Assembly (NCBI GenBank): GCA_046048135.1
Contig: JBJOGR010000036.1
Location: 10,884 to 74,883, forward strand
Origin: ATZT02 sp046048135
GTDB taxonomy: Bacteria > Actinomycetota > Actinomycetes > S36-B12 > UBA5976
Length of the DNA: 64,000 nt
Reading direction: 5' to 3'
A program made the position numbers and the translations under genes. This document shows positions 44,427 to 53,822 of the stretch, piece by piece. The first letter of the stretch is position 1, and each line of letters begins with the position of its first letter. Below the pieces are notes generated by a model. That model was not told where the DNA came from. It did not search any database and saw only the letters and a list, made by a program, of their open reading frames with translations.

Positions 44427-45322
44427 ATAGTTTCTAAGTAAAACGACAGACAAATTAATAAAGAGTAAAATAATTGAGTTTGACCTGTTACTACAAGGAC
44501 AGGAATTAAATCTTTTCCCATAGATTTGTTTCTTACTCTTCTTATTGCATCATATGCAAATGGAAAACTTGCTAAATAAAATGGAATAAAACTAAATGGC
44601 GAATTATCAAGTCGATTAAATAAGATTTCAATAAGAGGTAGTAAATATACAAGTACCAGTAAAGAGATGAAAAAAACGCGAGTTTTTGAATCTCCAAGTT
44701 TTACAGCTAAAGTGATTTTATTGTTTTCTTTATCTTTTTCACGATCACGAAGATTATTTGCAACTAAAATTGCGGTAGCAAAAAAGCCCATCACGACAGC
44801 ATAAATTAAAAAATAAGTTTTAAAATATAAAGTCTGAGCATAAATAGTTCCTAACGTGGCAACTAAGCCAAAAAACACAAATACAAAAATTTCGCCTAAA
44901 CCAAGATATCCGTAAGGTTTAGGTCCTCCTGTATAAGTCCAAGCAGAAATTATTGCAACAGTACCAAGAATTAAAAACCACCATTGTCTAGTCTCGATAG
45001 TTATCAATAGACCTGCTAATGCAGCAATAAAGAAAAATAAATATGCGGCTCTTTTCACGGATTTAGCAGATGCAAGTTTCTGACCTACTAATCTAACTGG
45101 ACCTACGCGATCTGAATCAGTTCCTTTTATTCCATCTGAATAGTCATTAGCAAAATTAACTCCAATTTGAATAGTGATACTTACAATGAGTGCAAGAAGT
45201 GCAATATATAAATTGAATGAATTTTCAAAATAAGCAATAGCCCATGCGACGATAACAGGAGAAATAGCAGCACCTAAGGTTTTAGGCCTACTTCCTTGAA
45301 ACCAAATTTTTAAACTTGTCAT
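44423..45322 (-). CDS. menA: 1,4-dihydroxy-2-naphthoate polyprenyltransferase
   Basis: UbiA-family membrane prenyltransferase adding the polyprenyl tail in menaquinone synthesis. The Asp-rich Mg-diphosphate motif NFANDYSDGIKGTDSDR is near residues 57-73, and the second one, NNLRDREKDKENNK, near 185. It is 299 aa with about eight helices. It overlaps menE by 4 bp in one minus-strand operon. Confidence 0.95.
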   Translation of the reverse strand: MTSLKIWFQGSRPKTLGAAISPVIVAWAIAYFENSFNLYIALLALIVSITIQIGVNFANDYSDGIKGTDSDRVGPVRLVGQKLASAKSVKRAAYLFFFIAALAGLLITIETRQWWFLILGTVAIISAWTYTGGPKPYGYLGLGEIFVFVFFGLVATLGTIYAQTLYFKTYFLIYAVVMGFFATAILVANNLRDREKDKENNKITLAVKLGDSKTRVFFISLLVLVYLLPLIEILFNRLDNSPFSFIPFYLASFPFAYDAIRRVRNKSMGKDLIPVLVVTGQTQLFYSLLICLSFYLETI

Positions 45323-46485
45323 TTAAGTGAATCTATATCAACTTTGCCATTAGGCAGTAACGGAATCTCAAGTGCATTTTTAATAAAGCGAGGAACTGCA
45401 GCTTTGCCTAATTCATGTTCAATCGTTTTTTGTATTAAAGAAATTTCACAATTTCCAACTATTACTGCTGCAACAATTACACCCCATTTTTCATCCGGGA
45501 TAGAAAACACCACAGCATCTTCTACGCCGACTTGATCTTTAATTAGATTTTCAATTGCATGTAATGAAATATTATTTCCACCAGATACAACTATGTCATC
45601 ATTTCTTCCAATAACTTTTAATTCATTGTTTTTTAATATTCCTAAATCTTTAGTCAAAACCCAACCATTATTAAATGTTGATTGATTTAATTTATTTACT
45701 TCAATTGATTTGCCGTGATAACAAGTTGCATTTGAATCACTTTTGATCGCAATTTGTCCAACACCATCTTTAGCAGGATGATCAATTCGAATTAAAACAT
45801 TATTTAAAGCGATTCCATCCCAAACTACTCCACCGCAGGTCTCGGTCATTCCATAAGTTCTAATTAAATTGACACCTTCATTTTTAAGTTGCTCATATAG
45901 TGAATTTGAAATTTGACCACCACCAATCAGCAATGCATCAAACTTTTTTAAAATTTCAGTGTGACCCAGCGAAACTAGAGTAGAAAGTTGGGCATTAACT
46001 AAAGAAGTCCTAACTTTTCTATTTTTTGAAATAACTTCCATTGCTTTAGAAACAAATAGATCTGGGTTAAATTTATCTGATTCATCTAAGCCATAAATCC
46101 AATTTTGATTGCTAATTATTGCTCTTGCTAAAACCATTAATCCTCCGATAAATGCAGGATTAATTGCAAGAATCCAATCTGCTGGATCATTAAACATCTC
46201 ATTAGTTTTATTTGCAGCATTGATCAATGCTTTAGTTGAAATTTCTACAGCTTTTGGATTGCCAGTAGTTCCACTTGTACAAATAATTAAACCCGAATCG
46301 ATTGAGCATTCTTCTTGGATATTAATTGCATTTTCATATCTTTTAGTAACTTTCTCACTTTTTGAAAAAGGAACTATTGCGTCAACTTCTTTTCCATTTA
46401 AAGAATTAGAAATGGCCCTACTTACTTCATGAGCAGCCTTACTGCCCATTGGTAATAAAAGTCGATTTGGAAAGATAAGAGTCAT
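45319..46485 (-). CDS. menE: o-Succinylbenzoate-CoA ligase
   Basis: Adenylate-forming enzyme activating OSB with CoA. The ATP motif is CTSGTTGNPKAVEIS, TYGMTETCGG follows, and the hinge region is KVIGRNDDIVVSGGNNI. At 388 aa it is short but normal for actinobacterial MenE. ATG 46485 is preferred over the TTG at 46488. Only 33 bp separate it from the divergent menB start. Confidence 0.93.
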   Translation of the reverse strand: MTLIFPNRLLLPMGSKAAHEVSRAISNSLNGKEVDAIVPFSKSEKVTKRYENAINIQEECSIDSGLIICTSGTTGNPKAVEISTKALINAANKTNEMFNDPADWILAINPAFIGGLMVLARAIISNQNWIYGLDESDKFNPDLFVSKAMEVISKNRKVRTSLVNAQLSTLVSLGHTEILKKFDALLIGGGQISNSLYEQLKNEGVNLIRTYGMTETCGGVVWDGIALNNVLIRIDHPAKDGVGQIAIKSDSNATCYHGKSIEVNKLNQSTFNNGWVLTKDLGILKNNELKVIGRNDDIVVSGGNNISLHAIENLIKDQVGVEDAVVFSIPDEKWGVIVAAVIVGNCEISLIQKTIEHELGKAAVPRFIKNALEIPLLPNGKVDIDSLK

Positions 46486-46518
46486 CAATACCTAAGCGTA
46501 GAGAGTGAATCATTTCTA

Positions 46519-47385
46519 GTGAGTAATGAACCAGGAAAGACAACGATTGTTCCGGCATTGAATTGGCAAGCTCAAGGTCAATGGCGAGATATTGAGTATC
46601 ACGTCGCCGAGGGCATTGCCAAGATAACCATTAATAGACCTGAAAAAAGAAATGCATTTAGACCACAAACTGTTACTGAATTAATTAAAGCTTTTGATAT
46701 GGCTCGTGACGACAATGAAATTGGCGTAATCATTCTCACCGGAAAAGGTGATCTTGCGTTTTGTTCAGGTGGTGATCAAAGCATTAGAGGCGACGACGGT
46801 TACATGGGTGATGATGAAGTTGCTCAAAAAGGAATTGGTCGTTTAAACGTTTTAGATTTACAAGTTCAAATTAGAAGATTGCCTAAACCAGTTATTGCAA
46901 TGATTGCAGGTTATGCAATTGGTGGTGGACATGTTTTACATGTTGTTTGTGATTTATCAATTGCTGCTGAAAATGCAAAATTTGGCCAAACTGGTCCAAG
47001 AGTTGGATCATTCGACGGAGGATTTGGTTCAAGTTTGTTATCAAGACAAATTGGGTTGAAACGTGCAAAAGAAATTTGGTTTTTAACAAGACAATACGAT
47101 GCCAAAACAGCACTTGAATGGGGATTAGTAAATGCAGTTGTTTCTTTAGAAGATTTAGAAAAAGAAACAGTTAAATGGGCAAAAGAAATGCTTCAACTTT
47201 CTCCGCTTTCATTACGTTTATTAAAAGCATCTTTTAATGCATCAGATGATGGCTTAGCTGGGGTTCAACAATTAGCAGGGGATGCAACTTTACTTTATTA
47301 CATGAGTGAAGAAGCACAAGAAGGTAGAAATGCATACAAAGAAAAAAGAAAGCCAGATTTTAAGAAATTTCCAAAACGTCCATAA
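46519..47385 (+). CDS. menB: 1,4-dihydroxy-2-naphthoyl-CoA synthase
   Basis: Crotonase-fold enzyme closing the naphthoquinone ring from OSB-CoA. Signatures are ITINRPEKRNAFRPQT, FCSGGDQ and GYAIGGGHVLHVVCDL. It is 288 aa, normal. The start is GTG. It heads menB-menC-menD on the plus strand, divergent from menEA. Confidence 0.96.
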   Translation: MSNEPGKTTIVPALNWQAQGQWRDIEYHVAEGIAKITINRPEKRNAFRPQTVTELIKAFDMARDDNEIGVIILTGKGDLAFCSGGDQSIRGDDGYMGDDEVAQKGIGRLNVLDLQVQIRRLPKPVIAMIAGYAIGGGHVLHVVCDLSIAAENAKFGQTGPRVGSFDGGFGSSLLSRQIGLKRAKEIWFLTRQYDAKTALEWGLVNAVVSLEDLEKETVKWAKEMLQLSPLSLRLLKASFNASDDGLAGVQQLAGDATLLYYMSEEAQEGRNAYKEKRKPDFKKFPKRP

Positions 47386-47394
47386 TTTTAATTC

Positions 47395-48381
47395 ATGGAA
47401 ATAATAGAAAAAAATGAAGCACTACAAGATATAAAAACTTTTCGAGTTGAATTAAAGCAACCAATGAAAAGCTATGCTTTTCGAGAAGGGGTTTTAATAA
47501 ATGGCGAATATGGTTGGGCAGAATTTGCACCTTTTCCTCATCACTCAATAGAGCATTCAACAAGATGGCTTCAAGCTGCTTTAGAAATGGCTTGGTCAAA
47601 ATTACCTGAACCAAAACTTAAAAAAGTTAAAACTAATGCAATCGTAGTTTCAGATGATGTAGAAAATGCAATTAATGCAGTCAAAAAAAGTGGAAGTAAA
47701 ACTTTAAAAATAAAACTAACTGGTAAAAATATTGATCAAGAAATAAATACACTTAAAAAAATTAGTGACAAGATTGAAAATATTAAATTTAGAATAGATT
47801 TCAATGGCGAACTAACTCTAGAAAACGCAATTTCGTTCAGCAATAAATCAGTTGGTCTACCTATTGAATATCTAGAACAACCTTGTAAAACTCTAAATGA
47901 AAACAAGAAATTAAAACTAAAAGCAAAGACACCAATTGCAATTGATGAAAATTTTAGATTAGCCAATGATTCATTAGTCGAGGAGTTTGTTAAAGAAATA
48001 CTTGAGAGTTGTGACTATTTGATAGTCAAAGTAATTCCTTTAGGAGGAATTAATAGGTTATTAAAACTTCAAGATTTGCTGCCTGCAGAATTTAATAGGA
48101 TAGTGATTTCAGGTTCAATGGATACCAGCGTTGGCTTGTATTTATCGACATTGGCTCAATCTTTACTTGAACCAAAAACAGATTTAGTTGCAGGAGTAGG
48201 AACAGGGATGTTACTTAAAAACGATGTCACAACTAGTTCTCTTTTACCTGTAGATGGTTTAGTTGAAGTGAAAAGATTAAGTGTTGATTTAAATAAAATT
48301 GTCGAAAGCTCAAATAGAGATGCATTAATTAAAAAAGTCAATGAATGTTTTGATTTTGGTAGAAAAAACGGATGGTTTTAA
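47395..48381 (+). CDS. menC: o-Succinylbenzoate synthase
   Basis: Enolase-superfamily dehydratase making OSB from SHCHC. The barrel Lys pair is in LKIKLTGK, metal ligands appear in FRIDFNGELT, EYLEQP and AIDENFR, and the catalytic Lys region is DYLIVKVIPLGG. It is 328 aa. The C-terminal codons overlap menD by 1 bp (TAATG). Confidence 0.93.
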   Translation: MEIIEKNEALQDIKTFRVELKQPMKSYAFREGVLINGEYGWAEFAPFPHHSIEHSTRWLQAALEMAWSKLPEPKLKKVKTNAIVVSDDVENAINAVKKSGSKTLKIKLTGKNIDQEINTLKKISDKIENIKFRIDFNGELTLENAISFSNKSVGLPIEYLEQPCKTLNENKKLKLKAKTPIAIDENFRLANDSLVEEFVKEILESCDYLIVKVIPLGGINRLLKLQDLLPAEFNRIVISGSMDTSVGLYLSTLAQSLLEPKTDLVAGVGTGMLLKNDVTTSSLLPVDGLVEVKRLSVDLNKIVESSNRDALIKKVNECFDFGRKNGWF

Positions 48382-50036
48382 TGTCTGAAAATTTAAATCA
48401 GCCAGCATCTGCACTGACTGCCGAATTAATTGTCCAACAATTAATTGATAATCAAGTTAATTTTGTAGCACTATCTCCTGGGTCAAGAAATGGTCCAATT
48501 TCTTTAGCGTTAGTTCAAGCAGAAAAAGAAGGGTTAATTCAAGTAGGAGTTCGAATTGACGAAAGATCTGCTGCATTTCTTGCATTGGGTGCATCAATTG
48601 CTAGTGGAAAACCAAGCGCAGTTTTAACCACATCTGGTACCGCAGTTGCAAATCTATTTCCCGCAATTGTGGAAGCTAAATATTCAGGAATTCCTTTAAT
48701 TGTTTTGACTGCAGATAGACCTGCATCATTCCAAGGAACAGGAGCAAATCAAGTAATTGCTCAAAGAGATATTTTCGGAAGTTATGTTTCTCGAAGTATT
48801 GAAATTGCATCCGACTCATTAAATATCGAAACCTCATCTGCTAAAGAAGCTATAAAAGATCGAATTAACTCAGTAATTTCAATAGCAGTAAAAAATCGAG
48901 TTCCTGTGCACCTAAACATCACTTTAAGTGAACCTTTAGTTCCAACTCAAAAATTTAAATTATTAAAGTCAAAAAATACTCAGTTAGAAACTCCTAATTT
49001 TTCAGAAAACATTTTGACAGAATATTTAGGTAAGAAAGGAATTATCGTAGCTGGTGCGACGAATTTAGAGTATTTAAATTACGCAAAAGATTTATCAACT
49101 GCTCTTGATTGGCCAGTAATTGTAGAACCTCCACATGTTTGCGTTGGGGACAATATGGTTTCTAATTCCTCTGTAGTTCTTGCCATGAAAAAAAATGAAT
49201 TAAATCCAGAAGTTGTACTAACTATTGGAAGAGTGGGTTTATCTAGACAAGTATCAGAATTAATAAAAAATTCTTCAATTGTTGTTTCTTGCGCAGTTCC
49301 AAATGTAATAACTAATTCTGTTGCTAAACAAAAAATATCTGGTTTATTTAGGATTCCCATAAAGCAAAGAAACGAAAACTGGCTAAAACTTTGGAAGGAT
49401 TCAGGTTTGGCAGTTTTTGAAAAAATTCAAAAAGAACTTAAAGAGTATGCAAATTTATCGAATCTACACGTTGTGCAAAATTTAATTCAACATTTACCAA
49501 AAAATTCACATATTCATTTATCATCTAGTTTTGCAGCAAGAGATTTTGATTTACTTATTTCACCTTTTTATGATTCTCCATTTTCAAATGGAGAAGTTAG
49601 TGTTTCAATGAATAGAGGTGTTAATGGAATTGATGGTGTTGTTTCAACTGCAATTGGGGCTTCCTTAGTAAACAACAAACCAACTTTTGCATTCTTAGGA
49701 GATATTGCTGCATTACATGATTTAAATAGTTTCATAATTCCAAAATTAGAAAAAGTTCCTGATATTACTTTCATAATTACTGACAACAATGGGGGTGGAA
49801 TTTTTAACACTTTGGAGCAATCTGGTGTAGAAGATTTTGAAAGAGTATATGGAACACCTACAGAGGTTAATCTTTCTCAATTATTCAGTAATTTAAATGT
49901 TAAAACGAATGAAATTAAAAATCTTGAAGAGATTAAGAATTATTTGGGACAACCATCAGGTATAAAAGTTGTTATTATAAAAATAGAGTCTCGAGAAAAT
50001 GAAGCTCAATTAAGAAAACAAATATTAGTTAGTTAA
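48381..50036 (+). CDS. menD: SEPHCHC synthase (MenD)
   Basis: Thiamine diphosphate enzyme adding 2-oxoglutarate to isochorismate. LSPGSRNGPISLAL and DERSAAFLALG are N-terminal signatures, and FLGDIAALHDLNSF plus DNNGGGIFNTL hold the ThDP/Mg site. ATG 48381 overlaps the menC stop as TAATG; an ATG 9 bp upstream is possible. It is 551 aa. Its 3' end overlaps convergent menF by 12 bp. Confidence 0.95.
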   Translation: MSENLNQPASALTAELIVQQLIDNQVNFVALSPGSRNGPISLALVQAEKEGLIQVGVRIDERSAAFLALGASIASGKPSAVLTTSGTAVANLFPAIVEAKYSGIPLIVLTADRPASFQGTGANQVIAQRDIFGSYVSRSIEIASDSLNIETSSAKEAIKDRINSVISIAVKNRVPVHLNITLSEPLVPTQKFKLLKSKNTQLETPNFSENILTEYLGKKGIIVAGATNLEYLNYAKDLSTALDWPVIVEPPHVCVGDNMVSNSSVVLAMKKNELNPEVVLTIGRVGLSRQVSELIKNSSIVVSCAVPNVITNSVAKQKISGLFRIPIKQRNENWLKLWKDSGLAVFEKIQKELKEYANLSNLHVVQNLIQHLPKNSHIHLSSSFAARDFDLLISPFYDSPFSNGEVSVSMNRGVNGIDGVVSTAIGASLVNNKPTFAFLGDIAALHDLNSFIIPKLEKVPDITFIITDNNGGGIFNTLEQSGVEDFERVYGTPTEVNLSQLFSNLNVKTNEIKNLEEIKNYLGQPSGIKVVIIKIESRENEAQLRKQILVS

Positions 50037-51284
50037 TGCATTTCGCATTGCACTAAATTTTGCATTCGATTCTATTAATTCATCTTCTGCCGTAGATCCA
50101 GAAACAATTCCACATCCGGCAAATAATCTTGCAGAATTATCTTTGATTTCTGCACATCTTAGAGCTATTCCTAACTCTCCATCCCCTTTTGAATTAATCC
50201 AACCAACTGGGCCTGTGTATCTATTTCGTTTCATTCTTTCTAATTCATTAATTAATTGCTTTGCTCTTCCTGTTGGTGTGCCACATATTGCTGCAGTTGG
50301 ATGAAGACTTCCTGCAAGTACTAACGCTGGAGCCGAATCAACCAAAGTGCCTGAAATATCTGTCGCTAAATGAGCTACATTTGCTAAACGCAAAACCTTT
50401 GGTGTTTTTGGAACATTCATATCTGTGCAATGAAGTGCAAGAGCAGTGGCTACTGAACTTACAGCAAACTCGTGCTCTTCTAAATCTTTTCCACTTTGGA
50501 GTAGGGCAACTTCAATTTCAGAATCAGTTGCAGAATCATCTCTCTTGATTGTTCCTGCTAACACTCTTGATAAAACCTGGTCCGAAGTTTTTCTCACTAG
50601 TAATTCAGGTGTTGCACCAATTAGTCCATCAACAGAAAAAGTCCAACATTCAGGAAAATCATTGCTCAAATTTAGTAGTACTTTTTTTACATCTATTTTT
50701 TTATCACTTTGAGCAACTAAATCTCTTGTAAGTACCACTTTGTCAAGTTCTTTGTTATTTATTCTTTCAACTGCTTTTTCAACAGCTTTTTGCCAATCAG
50801 CTACAGATATGGAACCATCACTCCAGGTAATACTTTGTGGTTCTGACGTATTATTTTTTACATTAAAAATATCTTCTTTAATTTTTTCTATATCTTGATT
50901 TCCAATAACAGTTAACCAAGTTGTTTGAGAATCTTGGCCAACAATTATTTTTGGTACCTTGATAACGCTTGAATCATCAATTTCATAAGAAAATGAAACA
51001 AATGCAACTGCACCAGAACCTGAAGTTTGAACTTCATCTCTAATTGCACAGTTATCTATAAAGTTTTTCCACCATTTATGTCCTCTAGCGAATCTTTCTT
51101 TGCCACTAAATTCAGCTTCAGCAGTTATGCCCCAGGCAACCAATCCTTGATTATTTCTTACCCAAGAAAAAATTTCATTAGTCGGCTTATCTGGTAATAG
51201 TTCTAATAAATTAATTTTTCTACTTAGTGCAATTGTGCGAATAAGAGTTGTCGAAAAATTTTCAATTTTGGTTTGATTCGACAT
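50025..51284 (-). CDS. menF: Isochorismate synthase
   Basis: Chorismate-utilising enzyme that opens menaquinone synthesis. Signatures are DKVVLTRDLVAQS, ATPELLVR, VLAGTIKRD, LHPTAAICGTP, GPVGWIN and RLFAGCGIVSGSTAEDE. It is 419 aa. It is transcribed away from menG and towards menD. A salicylate synthase is the main alternative, but the men context decides. Confidence 0.92.
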   Translation of the reverse strand: MSNQTKIENFSTTLIRTIALSRKINLLELLPDKPTNEIFSWVRNNQGLVAWGITAEAEFSGKERFARGHKWWKNFIDNCAIRDEVQTSGSGAVAFVSFSYEIDDSSVIKVPKIIVGQDSQTTWLTVIGNQDIEKIKEDIFNVKNNTSEPQSITWSDGSISVADWQKAVEKAVERINNKELDKVVLTRDLVAQSDKKIDVKKVLLNLSNDFPECWTFSVDGLIGATPELLVRKTSDQVLSRVLAGTIKRDDSATDSEIEVALLQSGKDLEEHEFAVSSVATALALHCTDMNVPKTPKVLRLANVAHLATDISGTLVDSAPALVLAGSLHPTAAICGTPTGRAKQLINELERMKRNRYTGPVGWINSKGDGELGIALRCAEIKDNSARLFAGCGIVSGSTAEDELIESNAKFSAMRNALTN

Positions 51285-51315
51285 GTTCCTAGACTACGAC
51301 TGAGTTAAAAATAAC

Positions 51316-51327
51316 GCCACAAGTGGC
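51316..51327. promoter_or_regulatory. Palindrome between menF and menG, candidate operator
   Basis: GCCAC (51316-51320) and GTGGC (51323-51327) flank AA in the 73-bp divergent gap. It lies where both promoters must be. No regulator is known for this site. Confidence 0.3.
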
Positions 51328-51357
51328 AAAAAATCCTGGGGCTGACACAATTAGATT

Positions 51358-52053
51358 ATGGCTAAAGCAACACTTGCAAAAAAACCACATGAAGTTGCTG
51401 AAATGTTTAATCGTGTGGCAGCAAAATATGACATCACAAATGATGTTTTGGCTTTAGGGTTTACTCATTCTTGGAGGAAAGCCACCAATTCCATTTTGAA
51501 TCCAAAATATGGCGAATTAATTTTAGATCTAGCAGCAGGAACAGGAACAAGTTCAAAAGCATTTACTAAATCTGGGGCAAAGATTATTTCTTGTGATTTT
51601 TCTATTGGGATGTTAAAGGAAGGCAAGAAGCGTTATCCAAACCTTAATTTCTCTGCAGGAGATGCTTTATCTTTACCTTTTCAAGATGAAACTTTTAATG
51701 CGGTAACTATTTCATTTGGAATTAGAAATGTAAACGATGTACAAAAAGCTTTAACTGAAATGCTAAGAGTCACAAAAAAAGGTGGACGAATTGTTATTTG
51801 TGAGTTTTCAACTCCTACGATAAAAGTATTCAAAAATATTTATATGGAATATTTAATGAAAGCCCTTCCAGCGATAGCAAAAAAGACTTCCTCAAATCCT
51901 GATGCATATGAATATTTAGCCGATTCAATCAGAGCTTGGCCAAATCAAGAAGAATTTTCTAGTCAATTGAAAAAGGCGAATTGGGATAATGTTGAATGGA
52001 AGAATCTAACAGGCGGAATTGTTGCAATTCACAAAGCAGAGAAAAGTAAATAA
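51358..52053 (+). CDS. menG: Demethylmenaquinone methyltransferase
   Basis: SAM-dependent C-methyltransferase completing menaquinone (UbiE/MenG). MFNRVAAKYDITNDVLALGFTHSWRK is the family N-terminus, LDLAAGTGTSS the SAM loop, and ISFGIRNV and the ICEFSTP segment follow. It is 231 aa and overlaps the reductase gene by 1 bp (TAATG). Confidence 0.96.
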   Translation: MAKATLAKKPHEVAEMFNRVAAKYDITNDVLALGFTHSWRKATNSILNPKYGELILDLAAGTGTSSKAFTKSGAKIISCDFSIGMLKEGKKRYPNLNFSAGDALSLPFQDETFNAVTISFGIRNVNDVQKALTEMLRVTKKGGRIVICEFSTPTIKVFKNIYMEYLMKALPAIAKKTSSNPDAYEYLADSIRAWPNQEEFSSQLKKANWDNVEWKNLTGGIVAIHKAEKSK

Positions 52054-53306
52054 TGACTAATAAATCAGACGTAATAGTTGTAGGAGCAGGTCCTGCAGGA
52101 AGTGCGACTGCATTTCATTTAGCTAAACAAGGATTAAATGTAACTTTATTTGAAAAAACAAGTTTTCCTAGAGAAAAAGTTTGTGGAGATGGTTTAACTC
52201 CAAGAGCTGTAAAACAAATACTTGATATGGGAATTGAACCAACAAAAGAAAATGGTTGGTTACGTAATAAAGGTTTAAGAGTAATTGGTGGAGGACATCG
52301 ACTAGAACTAAATTGGCCAGACGTTGATGGATTTCCAAATTATGGATTAGTTAGAACAAGAGCAGATTTTGATGAATTATTAGCAAGAACTGCACAAAAA
52401 CAAGGTGTTAATTTATTTGAAAAAACAAGAGTAACCGGTCCTATTTTTGATTCAACTTCTGGAAAAGTTATTGGTGTAAATATTAAAAAAGATGATGGAA
52501 ATTTAGAGCAACATTTCGCACCAGTTGTTGTTGCTTCAGATGGAGTTTCAAGCCGAATGGCATTAGCTCTTGGATTAGAACGTAGAGACGATCGTCCCAT
52601 GGGAGTTGCAGTTAGAACTTATTACAAAAGCACAAGAAGTGATGATGATTATTTAGAATCTTGGCTTGAACTTAAAGATCAAAATAAATTATTGCCAGGC
52701 TATGGCTGGATTTTTGGAATGGGAGATGGAACTTCAAATGTTGGTTTAGGAATTTTAGATTCTTCTCCAGTATTTCAAAGTATTGATTACAAAGATTTAT
52801 TGAAACGTTGGCTTGATCAAACTCCAGAAGACTGGGGATTTAGAGATCACAACATGACTCAACCTGTAAGAGGAGCAGCTTTACCGATGGGTTTTAATCG
52901 TCAACCACATTATGCAAAAGGAATGATTTTAGTGGGGGACTCAGGAGGAATGGTAAATCCATTTAATGGAGAAGGTATTGCTTATGCCATGGAAACAGGA
53001 CAAGTAGCAGCTGATGTTATTTCTAAATCTTTAAAAGCTAAATCAGAATTTGAAAGAGAAAAACAATTACGTCAATATCCAATTGTGTTAAAAGATAGAT
53101 TAGGTGGTTACTACACATTAGGAAGAGTTTTCGTCAAACTAATTGGAAATCCTCAAATCATGCAAGTTGCGACTAAATACGGCATGGCATCAAAACCATT
53201 AATGCGTTTTACCTTGAAACTTTTGGCAAATCTTTACAGCACATCTGGAAAGACAAAATCTGATCGAATCATTACTGCACTTACAAAGATTGCTCCTGCC
53301 GCCTAG
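52053..53306 (+). CDS. Geranylgeranyl reductase-family FAD oxidoreductase (MenJ-like)
   Basis: A 417-aa FAD enzyme. VVGAGPAGSATAFHLAKQG binds FAD, PREKVCGDGLTPRAV is the family signature, and GDSGGMVNPFNGEGIAYAMETG is the second FAD motif. Relatives next to menG in actinobacteria reduce one isoprene unit of menaquinone (MenJ) or act on archaeal-type lipids. The menG-nuo context favours menaquinone saturation. Confidence 0.88.
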   Translation: MTNKSDVIVVGAGPAGSATAFHLAKQGLNVTLFEKTSFPREKVCGDGLTPRAVKQILDMGIEPTKENGWLRNKGLRVIGGGHRLELNWPDVDGFPNYGLVRTRADFDELLARTAQKQGVNLFEKTRVTGPIFDSTSGKVIGVNIKKDDGNLEQHFAPVVVASDGVSSRMALALGLERRDDRPMGVAVRTYYKSTRSDDDYLESWLELKDQNKLLPGYGWIFGMGDGTSNVGLGILDSSPVFQSIDYKDLLKRWLDQTPEDWGFRDHNMTQPVRGAALPMGFNRQPHYAKGMILVGDSGGMVNPFNGEGIAYAMETGQVAADVISKSLKAKSEFEREKQLRQYPIVLKDRLGGYYTLGRVFVKLIGNPQIMQVATKYGMASKPLMRFTLKLLANLYSTSGKTKSDRIITALTKIAPAA

Positions 53307-53310
53307 CATT

Positions 53311-53328
53311 TTGTAACTTTAGTAACAA
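53311..53328. promoter_or_regulatory. Possible Rex operator upstream of the nuo operon
   Basis: The 18-bp TTGTAACTTTAGTAACAA keeps the outer TTGT/ACAA of the Rex consensus with the right length, and differs at four inner positions. Two direct GCACAA half-sites follow at 53336-53341 and 53345-53350. Rex controls nuo in Streptomyces. The 153-bp gap 53307-53459 has no gene and no clear -35/-10 pair. Confidence 0.45.
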
Positions 53329-53459
53329 AGGCATTGGCACAAATGCACAAGTGGTAAGAAATTGAAGGTCTTGGTTAGCCAATATTTAGTCAAAGAATAG
53401 ACTTCTTGAAGTAAGTGAATCTCTGAACAAACTCGTTTTAAATCAGTAAGGGAGATTTG

Positions 53460-53819
53460 ATGAATACTGCCTGGCCAATAGTTGGTCTTGGTGCACTGGC
53501 ATTTGCATTCGCAGTATTTTCAATTGTGGCTGGCGCTTTAGCCGGACCAAAAACTTATAACCGTGCAAAACTTTCAGCTTATGAATGCGGAATTGAACCA
53601 ACACCACAACCAATAGGTGGTGGAAGATTTCCAATTAAGTATTACTTAATTGCGATGCTATTTATTATTTTTGATATCGAAATAGTTTTTCTTTATCCTT
53701 GGGCAGTTTCTTTTGATCAACTTGGATTATTTGGCGTTATCGAAATGCTCTTATTTATTGGAACTGTATTTATCGCTTACGCCTATGTTTGGCGACGCGG
53801 TGGACTTGAGTGGGAATAA
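53460..53819 (+). CDS. nuoA: NADH-quinone oxidoreductase subunit A
   Basis: Complex I membrane subunit of 119 aa with three helices. AYECGIEP carries the conserved Cys/Glu, and YYLIAMLFIIFDIEIVFLYPWA is the hallmark second helix region. ATG 53460 follows GGGAG; the preceding TTG is not needed. First gene of the nuo operon, whose genes mostly overlap or nearly touch. Confidence 0.96.
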   Translation: MNTAWPIVGLGALAFAFAVFSIVAGALAGPKTYNRAKLSAYECGIEPTPQPIGGGRFPIKYYLIAMLFIIFDIEIVFLYPWAVSFDQLGLFGVIEMLLFIGTVFIAYAYVWRRGGLEWE

Positions 53820-53822
53820 AAA

